64,000 nucleotides of DNA, from NCBI GenBank assembly GCA_963677165.2, contig CAXXSX010000002.1:5547986-5611985 (forward strand), written 5' to 3'. The notes beneath the pieces are model-generated. The model was given only the letters and a program-made list of their open reading frames with translations. It was not told the DNA's origin and ran no database searches. Shown one piece after another: positions 47,092 to 54,998 of this stretch. This DNA comes from JAFGXT01 sp963677165. Its GTDB lineage: Bacteria; Verrucomicrobiota; Lentisphaeria; Victivallales; SZUA-371. The first letter of the stretch is position 1. Every line of letters starts with the position of its first letter. Both the position numbers and the translations under genes were made by a program.

Positions 47092-48144
47092 TTATTGACT
47101 ATCTTCTATATTAATTTTAGGTTTAAGCACATCCTGCCGGGGTTCCAATCCTGGATTTTCAATTCTCTCCAGGAGTCGTTTTGAAGCAAGAACACCGATA
47201 TCCTCCATTCGTATATCAATGCTTACAGGGAAAGGATCGCAACATCCCATCATCACGTTGTCATTATTACAACTTACGATCAAAACATCCTCCATCGGAC
47301 GCAAATTCAGTTTATACAAATTGTCATAGATCAAGCCGACTTCATTGTCGGAAGGACAGAAAATCGCGGTCGGTTTATCGGCTTGTCCAAACACTTCAGT
47401 CATCTGCAGACGAATATTTTTGCTTCTCGGTTCCCAGGTGGAAGCTTCATAAGGAGAAATGGATACCTTTCCTCCATTCCTTTGGATAATATCAGTAAAT
47501 GTTTCACACCTGCAGACAAACCGTTCAGGAAGTTGATCCCCTACATAAGCAATGTTGGAATGCCCCTGCTCCAGAATAAATTCAGCGGCAAGCTTACCAA
47601 TGGATTTATTATCGTAAGTCACATGGTCATACCCGACATTATCTTCAATTTCGCCCAGAACCCGCACCATCGGAATTTCATTGATTCCTATGGCATTGAT
47701 GGTTTCAACCTTACCGGAAAAGATCAGTCCGTCAATACGGTTCTTCAGCATCGCCATACTCTGATTTCGGATTGACATACCGCTTTCCAGAAACATCGGA
47801 CAGTTTTGAGCGCTAAAGTAACGCTGGGCGGCCACGTACATCGGGGCAAATACCGAATGAATACGAACTTCTGATTCGTTGTCATCAAAACAGAACGCAA
47901 TGTTTTTCATCCGCTTCACATAAGTTCCCTTACGCGGAATACGATAGACCAGCCCCTCTTCTTCAAGCACTTTAACGGCTTTATTTACCGTCATGAAATT
48001 AACGTCATACTCCTTAGCCAGCTGCTTAACGCCAGGAAGAGCCCCGTCAAGAGTTCCATCGTTAATCTTCTTTCTCAGATTCTTTACTACATTGGGGTAT
48101 TTTTTCTCAAGCTTTGCGCTTTTCGGCATCTTTACCGATATCAT
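47092..48144 (-). CDS. GntR/LacI-hybrid transcriptional regulator
   Basis: 350 residues. The N-terminus is a GntR winged helix (GALPGVKQLAKEYDVNFMTVN and KAVKVLEEEGLVYRIPRKGTYV as two halves), joined to a LacI-type periplasmic-binding-protein sensor (GLIFSGKVE, YDHVTYDNKSIGKLAAEF, ILEQGHSNIAYVGD, CPSDNEVGLIYD, VSCNNDNVMMG). This is the AraR-like architecture of sugar-responsive repressors. GGAGTGAGG before the ATG is a good ribosome-binding site. It is the first gene of a four-gene operon with a pseudopilin and two giant exported proteins. Direct repeats just upstream suggest autoregulation. Confidence 0.9.
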   Translation of the reverse strand: MISVKMPKSAKLEKKYPNVVKNLRKKINDGTLDGALPGVKQLAKEYDVNFMTVNKAVKVLEEEGLVYRIPRKGTYVKRMKNIAFCFDDNESEVRIHSVFAPMYVAAQRYFSAQNCPMFLESGMSIRNQSMAMLKNRIDGLIFSGKVETINAIGINEIPMVRVLGEIEDNVGYDHVTYDNKSIGKLAAEFILEQGHSNIAYVGDQLPERFVCRCETFTDIIQRNGGKVSISPYEASTWEPRSKNIRLQMTEVFGQADKPTAIFCPSDNEVGLIYDNLYKLNLRPMEDVLIVSCNNDNVMMGCCDPFPVSIDIRMEDIGVLASKRLLERIENPGLEPRQDVLKPKINIEDSQ

Positions 48145-48160
48145 AGCCTCACTCCATATC

Positions 48161-48190
48161 GCTTATAGCTGTCTTATGCTTATAGCTATA
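48161..48190 (-). promoter_or_regulatory. Candidate operator of the GntR/LacI regulator
   Basis: GCTTATAGCT occurs twice, at 48161-48170 and 48178-48187, 17 bases apart. The second copy is extended to the perfect palindrome TATAGCTATA. Located 17-46 bp before the regulator start codon, where an autorepressor would be expected. Confidence 0.55.
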
Positions 48191-48300
48191 TTATATATGA
48201 TTGGAATTATCTTTGCAATACCCGGAAAGAAATTATTCAAATTTTTCTATTTTTCAGGGTAATCTCACTCTTTTCGTAGAGACATATGACAAGCCTTTTT

Positions 48301-48426
48301 CTGGTAGGGCGTGTTCTCCGCAGCGCGCCGCTGCCGCATCTGCGGCAGACGAATACCAATGGAATTTAAAGTTTTCTCTGCCGCACTGGTGTGCCGACGG
48401 CACGCTCGGAGAGCGAGCCCTACCAG
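48301..48426. repeat. Inverted-repeat element, ~126 bp
   Basis: Ends are CTGGTAGGGCGTGTTCTCCG and the near-complement CGGAGAGCGAGCCCTACCAG. Inside are GCCGCATCTGCGGC and GCCGCACTGGTG-like GC-rich stems flanking an AT stretch (ATTTAAAGTTTT). The internal part resembles the elements at 60961-61085 and 62025-62147. It carries no gene and looks like a MITE-type or structured intergenic repeat. Confidence 0.65.
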
Positions 48427-48642
48427 CAAATGCACCAAGCACAACAGTCACATTTAATCTTCCGGAATAAGTGACGCCTTACTTTTTCAGCACAACAGTC
48501 ACTCATCTCACACTACGAACAATCATAGGGAATGGTACAGCATTGCAGCAGTAACCGTTTGCAGTAAGCAATTTCGTGGATATATTAACCGTTGGAATCC
48601 TGGATTCTCTTAAACTTTTTGAAATGAAAGCTGATATAGATA

Positions 48643-50166
48643 TTGCAAACGCCGGACACAAATAAACCAGACCGTAAATATAAGTTTCTATTTGAATACT
48701 GCGCGGCGGTAATCTTTCCGTTAATGTGTCTTGTCGCCTTCAGACTTTATTTTTATGCCTCCGCAGAACCGTCAATGGACAGTTTCTACCATGTTCGGAT
48801 GGCAGAGTTGGGTTGGAATTATTTCTCCGCCAAACAGCTTCCGGCAATGACAATGTCTTACTGGACAAATTCCTTCAGCAACAAAGAATTGTTATTCCAT
48901 TTACTACTATCAATACAGCGTTTGTTTACAACAGACAGTTTTCCATTTCACAGCTCATCGCTATTCTTTGACTTTCTGGCACTGAGCTCGTTTTTCTGGG
49001 TCGGCAAGATATATAAGGTGAAAAACATATGGATATTTACCCTCTTGTTCGTCTTAATTGAACCTGTATTTCTAAACCGCTTCCTGATGCTCCGTCCTCA
49101 TATTCTATCTCTTACATTATTTCTGGTCAGTTGCGGCATTTTCCATGGCATTGACAGCTGGAAAAAACTCTGGCGTTCTCTGGCTATTTCATTCGTTTTC
49201 AGTTGGTCATACTCCAATCCCCATTTTATTTTACTTCCGGCTGTTGTTTACGGAGCATTCCTTTTTTTCAGAAACAAGCTCACCGCCTGCCTGCTGCCGG
49301 TGTCATGTATACTGGGAATCGTACTTGGTTTTCTAATCCATCCCCAATTTCCCAATACATTCATCAACTGGAAAATTCAGTGTATTGACGTAATTGTCGC
49401 GATGTTTAATCAAAATCTTGGTATTAGAGTAGGTGATGAATTATTCAGTAAAGGTTTCGGCAATTATCTAAAAGTCCCTGTTCTTACCCTTGTAAATGCA
49501 GCATGCTGCGGACTTATGTATTATTTGTATAAACAGAAAATAAACCGTAAACAATTCGTAAAGCTGCTACCCTTATTCAGCCTGTCCATATTATTAATGA
49601 TCTTAATGTACCTTAGCCTCAGATTCGTCGAATATGCCTGTCCGGTTACTGTTTTATGTACGGGAGCCATCCTAACCCTGCTAAGAAACCCAATAAAGCT
49701 ATCCCATAAGATGAAAATACTAAGCGTAATCGCCGTACTTCTTATTCTCACAGGATTTGGCATCTACAACAGCGTAAAGTTCAACAAAATCGACGACAAA
49801 ACGAAATTCAAACCACTCACCAGACTTTCGAAATGGTTTCAAACGGTCAATCTTCCCCAAGGTACAATTATCGGTAACGTAAACTGGTCGGACTTTCCGG
49901 CACTCTTTTACAGCGCCCCGCAATACCGCTATCTTTACGGCATGGATCCCATGTTCGGCTACGCCTACGCTCCTGAAAAAATAAAACAACTCGAACAGTT
50001 TCGTATGGGAAGACTTCGGCTATCGCCTGAAAAATTAAAAGAACTGACCGGCACCCCACTCATTTATGTAGCTCCCGCCAACTGGATGCTTGCCCGCGAC
50101 ATGAGCAAGGCAGGATATAAAATCATTTATCAAGGGAAAGACGGCTGGATATTTATTTTGAGATAA
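48643..50166 (+). CDS. Polytopic membrane protein, GT-C glycosyltransferase-like
   Basis: 507 residues, about ten transmembrane helices, with a small C-terminal soluble part (about 390-507). The first loop has MDSFYHVRMAELGWNYF, an acidic motif in the position of the catalytic Asp of GT-C enzymes; RFLMLRPHILSLTLFL is also typical of such proteins. I infer a lipid-linked-sugar glycosyltransferase of unknown specificity. The start is uncertain: the 48643 codon is TTG and the first in-frame ATG (48724) would cut into the first helix. It overlaps the convergent gmhB by 14 bp. Confidence 0.6.
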   Translation: MQTPDTNKPDRKYKFLFEYCAAVIFPLMCLVAFRLYFYASAEPSMDSFYHVRMAELGWNYFSAKQLPAMTMSYWTNSFSNKELLFHLLLSIQRLFTTDSFPFHSSSLFFDFLALSSFFWVGKIYKVKNIWIFTLLFVLIEPVFLNRFLMLRPHILSLTLFLVSCGIFHGIDSWKKLWRSLAISFVFSWSYSNPHFILLPAVVYGAFLFFRNKLTACLLPVSCILGIVLGFLIHPQFPNTFINWKIQCIDVIVAMFNQNLGIRVGDELFSKGFGNYLKVPVLTLVNAACCGLMYYLYKQKINRKQFVKLLPLFSLSILLMILMYLSLRFVEYACPVTVLCTGAILTLLRNPIKLSHKMKILSVIAVLLILTGFGIYNSVKFNKIDDKTKFKPLTRLSKWFQTVNLPQGTIIGNVNWSDFPALFYSAPQYRYLYGMDPMFGYAYAPEKIKQLEQFRMGRLRLSPEKLKELTGTPLIYVAPANWMLARDMSKAGYKIIYQGKDGWIFILR

Positions 50167-50707
50167 AGCTGTAATATAGTTCAACCGCTGCCGGAAGGTC
50201 ATCCGCCACCAGCCAGTCTGATTCGGCTTTCTGATCCACGCCATGTCCGGTTCTCACCATAATTCCAGTAATACCGGCATTTTCCGCCGCTTTTACATCA
50301 GAAACTTTGTCACCGACCATAAAGCTGTCCTCATGGGAAATATTGAAGTCTTTAACGGCCTGATTGATCATTCCCGGTTCCGGTTTCCGGCAACTGCACT
50401 TTCCTGAAAACTCAGGATGGTGCGGGCAAATATAAAATGCGTCTATTTCAGTGCCATGAGGTCTGAGCAAAGCATTAATCCCATCATTAACGGCATGAGC
50501 GGCGGCTTCATCATAATACCCGCGCGCGATCCCGGACTGATTAGTGACAACGATCAGTAGATACCCATCATCACTAAGTTTTTTTAATGCCTCAATCACG
50601 CCGGGAATAAGTTCAATATCAGCTGGATCAGCCAAATAATTCTTCTCTACAATAATCACACCGTCGCGGTCAAGAAAACATGCTTTGCGTTTATCAGACA
50701 ATACCAA
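50153..50707 (-). CDS. gmhB: D-glycero-D-manno-heptose 1,7-bisphosphate 7-phosphatase
   Basis: 184 residues, HAD-IIIA family. Nucleophile D13 and acid D15 in FLDRDGV; TNQSG in motif II; the zinc-binding loop CPHHPEFSGKCSC; and MVGDKVSDVKAAENAG in motif IV. Removes the C7 phosphate from heptose bisphosphate on the way to ADP-heptose for lipopolysaccharide core. The GmhA-like isomerase domain at 28-29.7 kb would act earlier in the same pathway. The heptose kinase and adenylyltransferase are not in the window. It lies 27 bp after the endonuclease III-like gene end on the same strand, reading in the same direction. Confidence 0.92.
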   Translation of the reverse strand: MVLSDKRKACFLDRDGVIIVEKNYLADPADIELIPGVIEALKKLSDDGYLLIVVTNQSGIARGYYDEAAAHAVNDGINALLRPHGTEIDAFYICPHHPEFSGKCSCRKPEPGMINQAVKDFNISHEDSFMVGDKVSDVKAAENAGITGIMVRTGHGVDQKAESDWLVADDLPAAVELYYSFISK

Positions 50708-50734
50708 CCTCTTTTTTTATGGTAAATTAATACC

Positions 50735-51391
50735 TTAAGAATTTTTTTCAACCAGTTTACACAGTGGACAATCCGCTTCGCAGGCATTCTTGCGACAGTG
50801 CTCTTTCGCCGCCCGGACAATCAATGCGTGATACTCGTTATACAGAACCGGATCAACCGGCAGATTATTCATAAAAATCTTCTGCAATTCATGATAGTCA
50901 ATATCAGGAGAAATTCCAAAATGACGCGAAAAAATCCGTTTGGTATAAGCGTCTATTACAAATGTCGGCAAATCAAAACAATAGAGCAGGATCGAATCAG
51001 CCGTTTCCGGTCCAACTCCTTTCACCGCCAGTAAATCACAGCGATACTCTTCCAGCCCCCTGCCCTTCCAGACCGGTTGATCATTCTTATCGACATTGTC
51101 GAACCACCAGCGGGTAACCTCCAACAGCCGGTCAGCTTTCAGCCGAAAAAATCCCGATGGCCTGATTGCTTCCTCCAAATCAGCCCGGGGCATATCAATG
51201 ATGACATTCGGATCAAGCGCATTCGCCTGCTTAATCAGTGCGATCGCTTTTTCCACATTTCCCCAGTTGGTGTTTTGAGTAAGAACCGCGCCAACACAAA
51301 TTTCCCACGGTGTATCTCCGGGCCACCAGTGCTGAGGGCCATAGGCTTTATACATCACGTCGTAAGCGGCAATTAATAATTCACGATTCAA
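50735..51391 (-). CDS. Endonuclease III-like DNA glycosylase
   Basis: 218 residues, HhH-GPD superfamily. The helix-hairpin-helix is VKGVGPETADSIL, followed by FVIDAYTKRI with the catalytic Asp. The Lys nucleophile of endonuclease III (GRKTA) is replaced by Glu (GPETA), so a monofunctional glycosylase without lyase activity is expected. The C-terminus has an iron-sulfur cluster motif with unusual spacing: CRKNACEADCPLC (C-X4-C-X3-C-X2-C). Base excision repair is the likely role; the damaged base is not predictable. It overlaps the HAD gene upstream by four bases and is in the same minus-strand operon. Confidence 0.88.
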   Translation of the reverse strand: MNRELLIAAYDVMYKAYGPQHWWPGDTPWEICVGAVLTQNTNWGNVEKAIALIKQANALDPNVIIDMPRADLEEAIRPSGFFRLKADRLLEVTRWWFDNVDKNDQPVWKGRGLEEYRCDLLAVKGVGPETADSILLYCFDLPTFVIDAYTKRIFSRHFGISPDIDYHELQKIFMNNLPVDPVLYNEYHALIVRAAKEHCRKNACEADCPLCKLVEKNS

Positions 51392-51960
51392 CTTAACACG
51401 ATCCTTTCGAGCTCTTCATAGCTTACCGCCGTATAGTCGGCCTGTTCGCTGAATGACTGGCATCCTTCGTTATGAAAAAAACAGGTTACAACGCCCGCGG
51501 CACGTCCGGAGTCAATATCGTGAATATAATCCCCCACCATCATACATTCTTCCGGCTTGAATTTCCACCGGTCAACAATATGCAGTACCGGCTCCGGTGA
51601 AGGTTTGATAAATTCAAATTCGCGACTCAAATAAAAATCCACTTTCAATCCAAATTTTGTCAGAAAAATCTCAACACTGCGCGACGAATTACGTGTCAGA
51701 ATCGCCAGCCTGATTCCGTTTTCTCTAAACTTTTCCAATGCCTCAATCACACCGGGATGCAGCCGATTTTCACTAGCCAGCCGGTTTTCAAAACTTTCGA
51801 CAATTTCCCAGCCGCGTGTCCGTTCCGGTTCGGGCCATGAATTAAGTGTCTTCGCGATATCCCCTTCTGGAATCCCCAAAGCCGCGCGCATTTCATTAAA
51901 GTCGATAATTGGAACCGTTAGGGTTCCATCCATATCAAAAATTATGCCTTTGAATTTCAT
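51388..51960 (-). CDS. HAD family hydrolase (phosphoglycolate phosphatase-like)
   Basis: 190 residues. Nucleophile and acid D9 and D11 in FDMDGTLT; motif II LTRNSS; motif III Lys in FIKPSPEP; motif IV MVGDYIHDIDSGRAAG. The cap is helical and short. Dephosphorylates a small metabolite such as phosphoglycolate or a sugar phosphate; not specific enough to name. It lies 18 bp after the Smr gene and overlaps the glycosylase start, so all three form an operon with gmhB behind. Confidence 0.85.
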   Translation of the reverse strand: MKFKGIIFDMDGTLTVPIIDFNEMRAALGIPEGDIAKTLNSWPEPERTRGWEIVESFENRLASENRLHPGVIEALEKFRENGIRLAILTRNSSRSVEIFLTKFGLKVDFYLSREFEFIKPSPEPVLHIVDRWKFKPEECMMVGDYIHDIDSGRAAGVVTCFFHNEGCQSFSEQADYTAVSYEELERIVLS

Positions 51961-51978
51961 GATTCTCCGTCCGACAGA

Positions 51979-52254
51979 TTAAGTATAAATAATCGTAACC
52001 CCGTCACCGCCGGGAATACCAAGATCTTCTCCAAAATGGTAATCAGAAACAGCACTGTTTCTGCGGGCAAAACTACGTACAGCATCTCTCAACGCACCGG
52101 TACCATGCCCGTGAATCACCATTATACTTCGGTGTCCGCGGCTCATCTCGCGCCTTACCGCCAAAATCGCCTCATCCACACGGTATCCGTGCAAGTCAAT
52201 CTGAGTATCATAGTTGAACCGTATTTCACGGTTTGATTTTCTTCGTTTCTTCAT
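51979..52254 (-). CDS. Smr-domain protein
   Basis: 91 residues: a basic N-terminus (MKKRRKSNRE) and a complete Smr domain with the nuclease-associated motifs DLHG (QIDLHGYRVDEA) and GHGTGALRDAV, ending in the beta strand GVTIIYT. Smr domains are found in small nucleases and in MutS2; some cleave RNA at stalled ribosomes. The stand-alone short form is common. First gene of a minus-strand operon with the HAD, glycosylase and GmhB genes, and divergent from the STAS gene. Confidence 0.85.
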   Translation of the reverse strand: MKKRRKSNREIRFNYDTQIDLHGYRVDEAILAVRREMSRGHRSIMVIHGHGTGALRDAVRSFARRNSAVSDYHFGEDLGIPGGDGVTIIYT

Positions 52255-52476
52255 GTGTATATTTTACCTCAAACAGTGCTTTTTGCAAGCGACGTCTCCA
52301 CGGTAAATACTATAACATCGCAACAATCTCATAATCTTCTTACAGATTCAAACAAAAATCTCACTAAATTGGATTGAAAATCTGTTTTATTTGAACTATC
52401 TTCATTATATATCGTCGGGGAAATACTAATATACAATTTCATCAAAATATTTTTTGAATGACAACGGGAGGTTATT

Positions 52477-52773
52477 ATGGAAATCATAGAAAAAAAAGAC
52501 AACAACCAGTTAACTCTCACTCTTAAAGGCAGATTCGATGCCCTGGCCGCAGTTGAACTGGAAAAAAACCTCAAAACCAACCTCAAAGGGATCGAAAAAC
52601 TGATCCTTGATTTCACGGATGTAAAAGTCATTGCAAGTGCCGGACTCCGTGTACTGGTTCAGTTAAAGAAACAACTCAGTGCTCCAGGGGCAATGAAACT
52701 TGTCAACATAAATGATTCCGTCCGCGAAATTTTAACTGTTACAAAACTAATCAAGCTTCTTGATGTTGAATGA
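52477..52773 (+). CDS. STAS-domain anti-sigma factor antagonist
   Basis: 98 residues, one STAS domain (SpoIIAA/RsbV family). Strand LTLTLKGRFDA, then LILDFTDVKVIASAGLRVLV with the expected phosphorylation serine S54. Dephosphorylation of this serine is the switch in partner-switching systems: the unphosphorylated form binds the kinase/anti-sigma factor. GGGAGG before the ATG is a strong ribosome-binding site. Its stop overlaps the start of the next gene (ATGA), so it is coupled to a phosphatase/kinase fusion that most likely acts on it. Confidence 0.92.
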   Translation: MEIIEKKDNNQLTLTLKGRFDALAAVELEKNLKTNLKGIEKLILDFTDVKVIASAGLRVLVQLKKQLSAPGAMKLVNINDSVREILTVTKLIKLLDVE

Positions 52774-54998
52774 AAAAATCATTCCAAAAATGGTTATTCA
52801 TTTTTGTATTGCTTGCTTTTGTTCTGACTTTTACGGGCTCTTATCTTGTCCAGACTGCACTTTCACAAAAAGCGGCAGAAGTATTGATCGGGTTAAAGCT
52901 CAAAGACGCATGCGCGCAACTTGATAATGCCAATAAAAATTATAAAAACATTTCATTTCTTACCCGGCATCTGGCTCTGGTAAGAGCGGATTATCTGGCC
53001 TCTGTTCTGAAATATCGGCCTGAATTCATTCATAATCAGGCTGAACTTAACAAGCTAAACAAAAAGCTGAAAGTTTTTCATTTGCGCATCTATGATTCTG
53101 CCGGCAAACAGCTGGCGTCTTCCCCTAAGGGATTGAAACCAGACCCCTTACCTCCATCTATTCTGGCTTCGGGGTCAAAACTACGAAAGGTTGTCATCGA
53201 AAATTACCTGACAACGGATGGGACGGAGGACATAGAGCATAACGTATATATTTACAGTGCCGGAATCCCCGGTTTCATTTTAATGAAATACCGTCCGCAA
53301 ACCCTAAATGAAGCATATGACCAGAAGGATATCAAACTCTTCGCGGAAGGATTCAGGATTGGAACCGGAGGCGGCATCATCATTTCGCGCCAGGATAATA
53401 TCTTATGCGACGGCATGCTGAAGATTAAAGAGAAAAAATTGTCCGAACTGGGTATCTCTCCTTTGTCCGGAGATCAAACTTACCATGACCTTGAAATCGA
53501 CTCCATTCCCTATTTCGGGGCCAAAAGAAAATATGGCGAATACAATATAATCGGCCTGGTACCGCTGGCGGAACTTCATGACCGGCGGAATCAGCTGCTG
53601 ATGCTGCTAACACTCGGCTACGTCATCCTGTTCAGTATTATTTACTGGGCGATATCAGCCTTGGTTGAACATAAAGTTATTAAAGGAATTGAACGAATCT
53701 GCGTTTCTTTGAATAAAATCACGGACGGAGACCTTCATGCCATAGTGGATGTCCATTCCTCTCCTGAGTTCATTCAGTTATCTTCCGGTATTAACAGTAC
53801 TGTCCACGCGTTAAGGGACGCCATTGATGAAGCGGGAAGACGCTATGAAAATGAATTGAAACTGGCCGCGGCAATTCAGCTTTCCGCTCTTCCCCGAGTC
53901 GATTCACTGAATCCCAGGCCTTGCGGACTTAATCTTTACGCCACAATGACTGCCGCACGTGAAGTAGGAGGCGATTTCTACGACTTTTTCTGGATCGACA
54001 GCAATCATCTGGCTTTTGTTATTGCTGATGTTTCCGAAAAAGGTGTTCCTGCCGCACTCTTTATGATGTCGGCAAAATCCTGGATCAAGAGTCTGGCAAA
54101 ATCACACCTGCCGCCCGCCACCGTTTTCACGGAGGCCAACCGCATGCTTTGCGCAGATAATGACAACGGAATGTTTGTTACTGTTTTCTTCGCTGTTATT
54201 GAACTTGATTCCGGCAAACTGACCTGCATTAACGCCGGACACAATCCACCTCTGCTCAAACGGGCCGGTGAAAACTATGAATATCTCCGTCTTGAACCGG
54301 ATTTCATTCTCGGAACACTGCCGGACATTAAATATCATGAATCCGAACTGACGCTCGCCCCGGGTGACCGTCTCTTCCTGTATACAGATGGCGTAACCGA
54401 AGCGATAAACCCTGATGAAGAAGAATTCGGAAACCAGAGACTTCGCGACTCTCTGGAACAGTTTGACTCCTGCCCCCCCGAAGAGCTGACCAAATATATT
54501 TATTCCCAGCTTAAGGATTTCAGTGAAAACGGTCCGCAATATGACGATATTACCATGTTGATTATGGACTTTCAGCGCAAGAGTCTTTGTCTTCCTGCTC
54601 ACATCGAAGAACTGCCCAAACTTCAGGAATATATTGAAGCAACATGCAAAGAAAACAGCTTGGATGACACGATTGAAAATCGTCTGCAAATTGCCGCTGA
54701 AGAAGTATTTCTTAATATCGCAAACTATGCCTATGAAAATGATAATGGAACCATTTCAATGCAATTCCGCTACATACCGGAAACCCATGTCCTGCAATCA
54801 GTATTCATTGATTCAGGCAACCCCTATGATCCACAACTCACGGAAGCGCCTGATTTAAGCGAAAACCTTGACGAACGCCAACCTGGCGGATTAGGAGTGT
54901 TCCTCATCAAGGAACTTGTGGATTCTATTAATTATCAACGTCTAGAGAATCAAAATATATTAACCCTGATCCAAAAAACAGGAGATAAAAATGACTAA
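52770..54998 (+). CDS. Transmembrane PP2C (SpoIIE) phosphatase with C-terminal HATPase domain
   Basis: 742 residues. TM helix near residues 8-27, an extracytoplasmic sensor (about 30-275, Cache-like in appearance), a second TM helix (LGYVILFSIIYWAISALVE), a HAMP-like linker, and a SpoIIE/RsbU-type PP2C domain (AAIQLSALPR, AREVGGDFYDFFWID, VIADVSEKGVPAALFM, NAGHNPPLL, YTDGVTEA, YDDITMLIM). The last ~140 residues are an HATPase of the RsbW/SpoIIAB type (LQIAAEEVFLNIANYAYE, GGLGVFLIKELVD). It thus combines phosphatase and serine kinase of the STAS partner in one protein. It overlaps the STAS gene by 4 bp and the next gene by 8 bp. Confidence 0.92.
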   Translation: MKKSFQKWLFIFVLLAFVLTFTGSYLVQTALSQKAAEVLIGLKLKDACAQLDNANKNYKNISFLTRHLALVRADYLASVLKYRPEFIHNQAELNKLNKKLKVFHLRIYDSAGKQLASSPKGLKPDPLPPSILASGSKLRKVVIENYLTTDGTEDIEHNVYIYSAGIPGFILMKYRPQTLNEAYDQKDIKLFAEGFRIGTGGGIIISRQDNILCDGMLKIKEKKLSELGISPLSGDQTYHDLEIDSIPYFGAKRKYGEYNIIGLVPLAELHDRRNQLLMLLTLGYVILFSIIYWAISALVEHKVIKGIERICVSLNKITDGDLHAIVDVHSSPEFIQLSSGINSTVHALRDAIDEAGRRYENELKLAAAIQLSALPRVDSLNPRPCGLNLYATMTAAREVGGDFYDFFWIDSNHLAFVIADVSEKGVPAALFMMSAKSWIKSLAKSHLPPATVFTEANRMLCADNDNGMFVTVFFAVIELDSGKLTCINAGHNPPLLKRAGENYEYLRLEPDFILGTLPDIKYHESELTLAPGDRLFLYTDGVTEAINPDEEEFGNQRLRDSLEQFDSCPPEELTKYIYSQLKDFSENGPQYDDITMLIMDFQRKSLCLPAHIEELPKLQEYIEATCKENSLDDTIENRLQIAAEEVFLNIANYAYENDNGTISMQFRYIPETHVLQSVFIDSGNPYDPQLTEAPDLSENLDERQPGGLGVFLIKELVDSINYQRLENQNILTLIQKTGDKND

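Larger units (their letters stand above)
48145..48642. other. 498-bp intergenic region
   Basis: Holds the operator repeats of the GntR/LacI gene, the ~126-bp inverted-repeat element and about 200 bp before the next gene in which I see nothing certain. A 13-codon frame from the ATG at 48624 is out of frame with the gene downstream and probably meaningless. Confidence 0.5.

Noticed and set aside
54102..54689. 195-codon frame opposite the PP2C phosphatase
   Set aside because: Fully inside a certain gene on the other strand; shadow frame.
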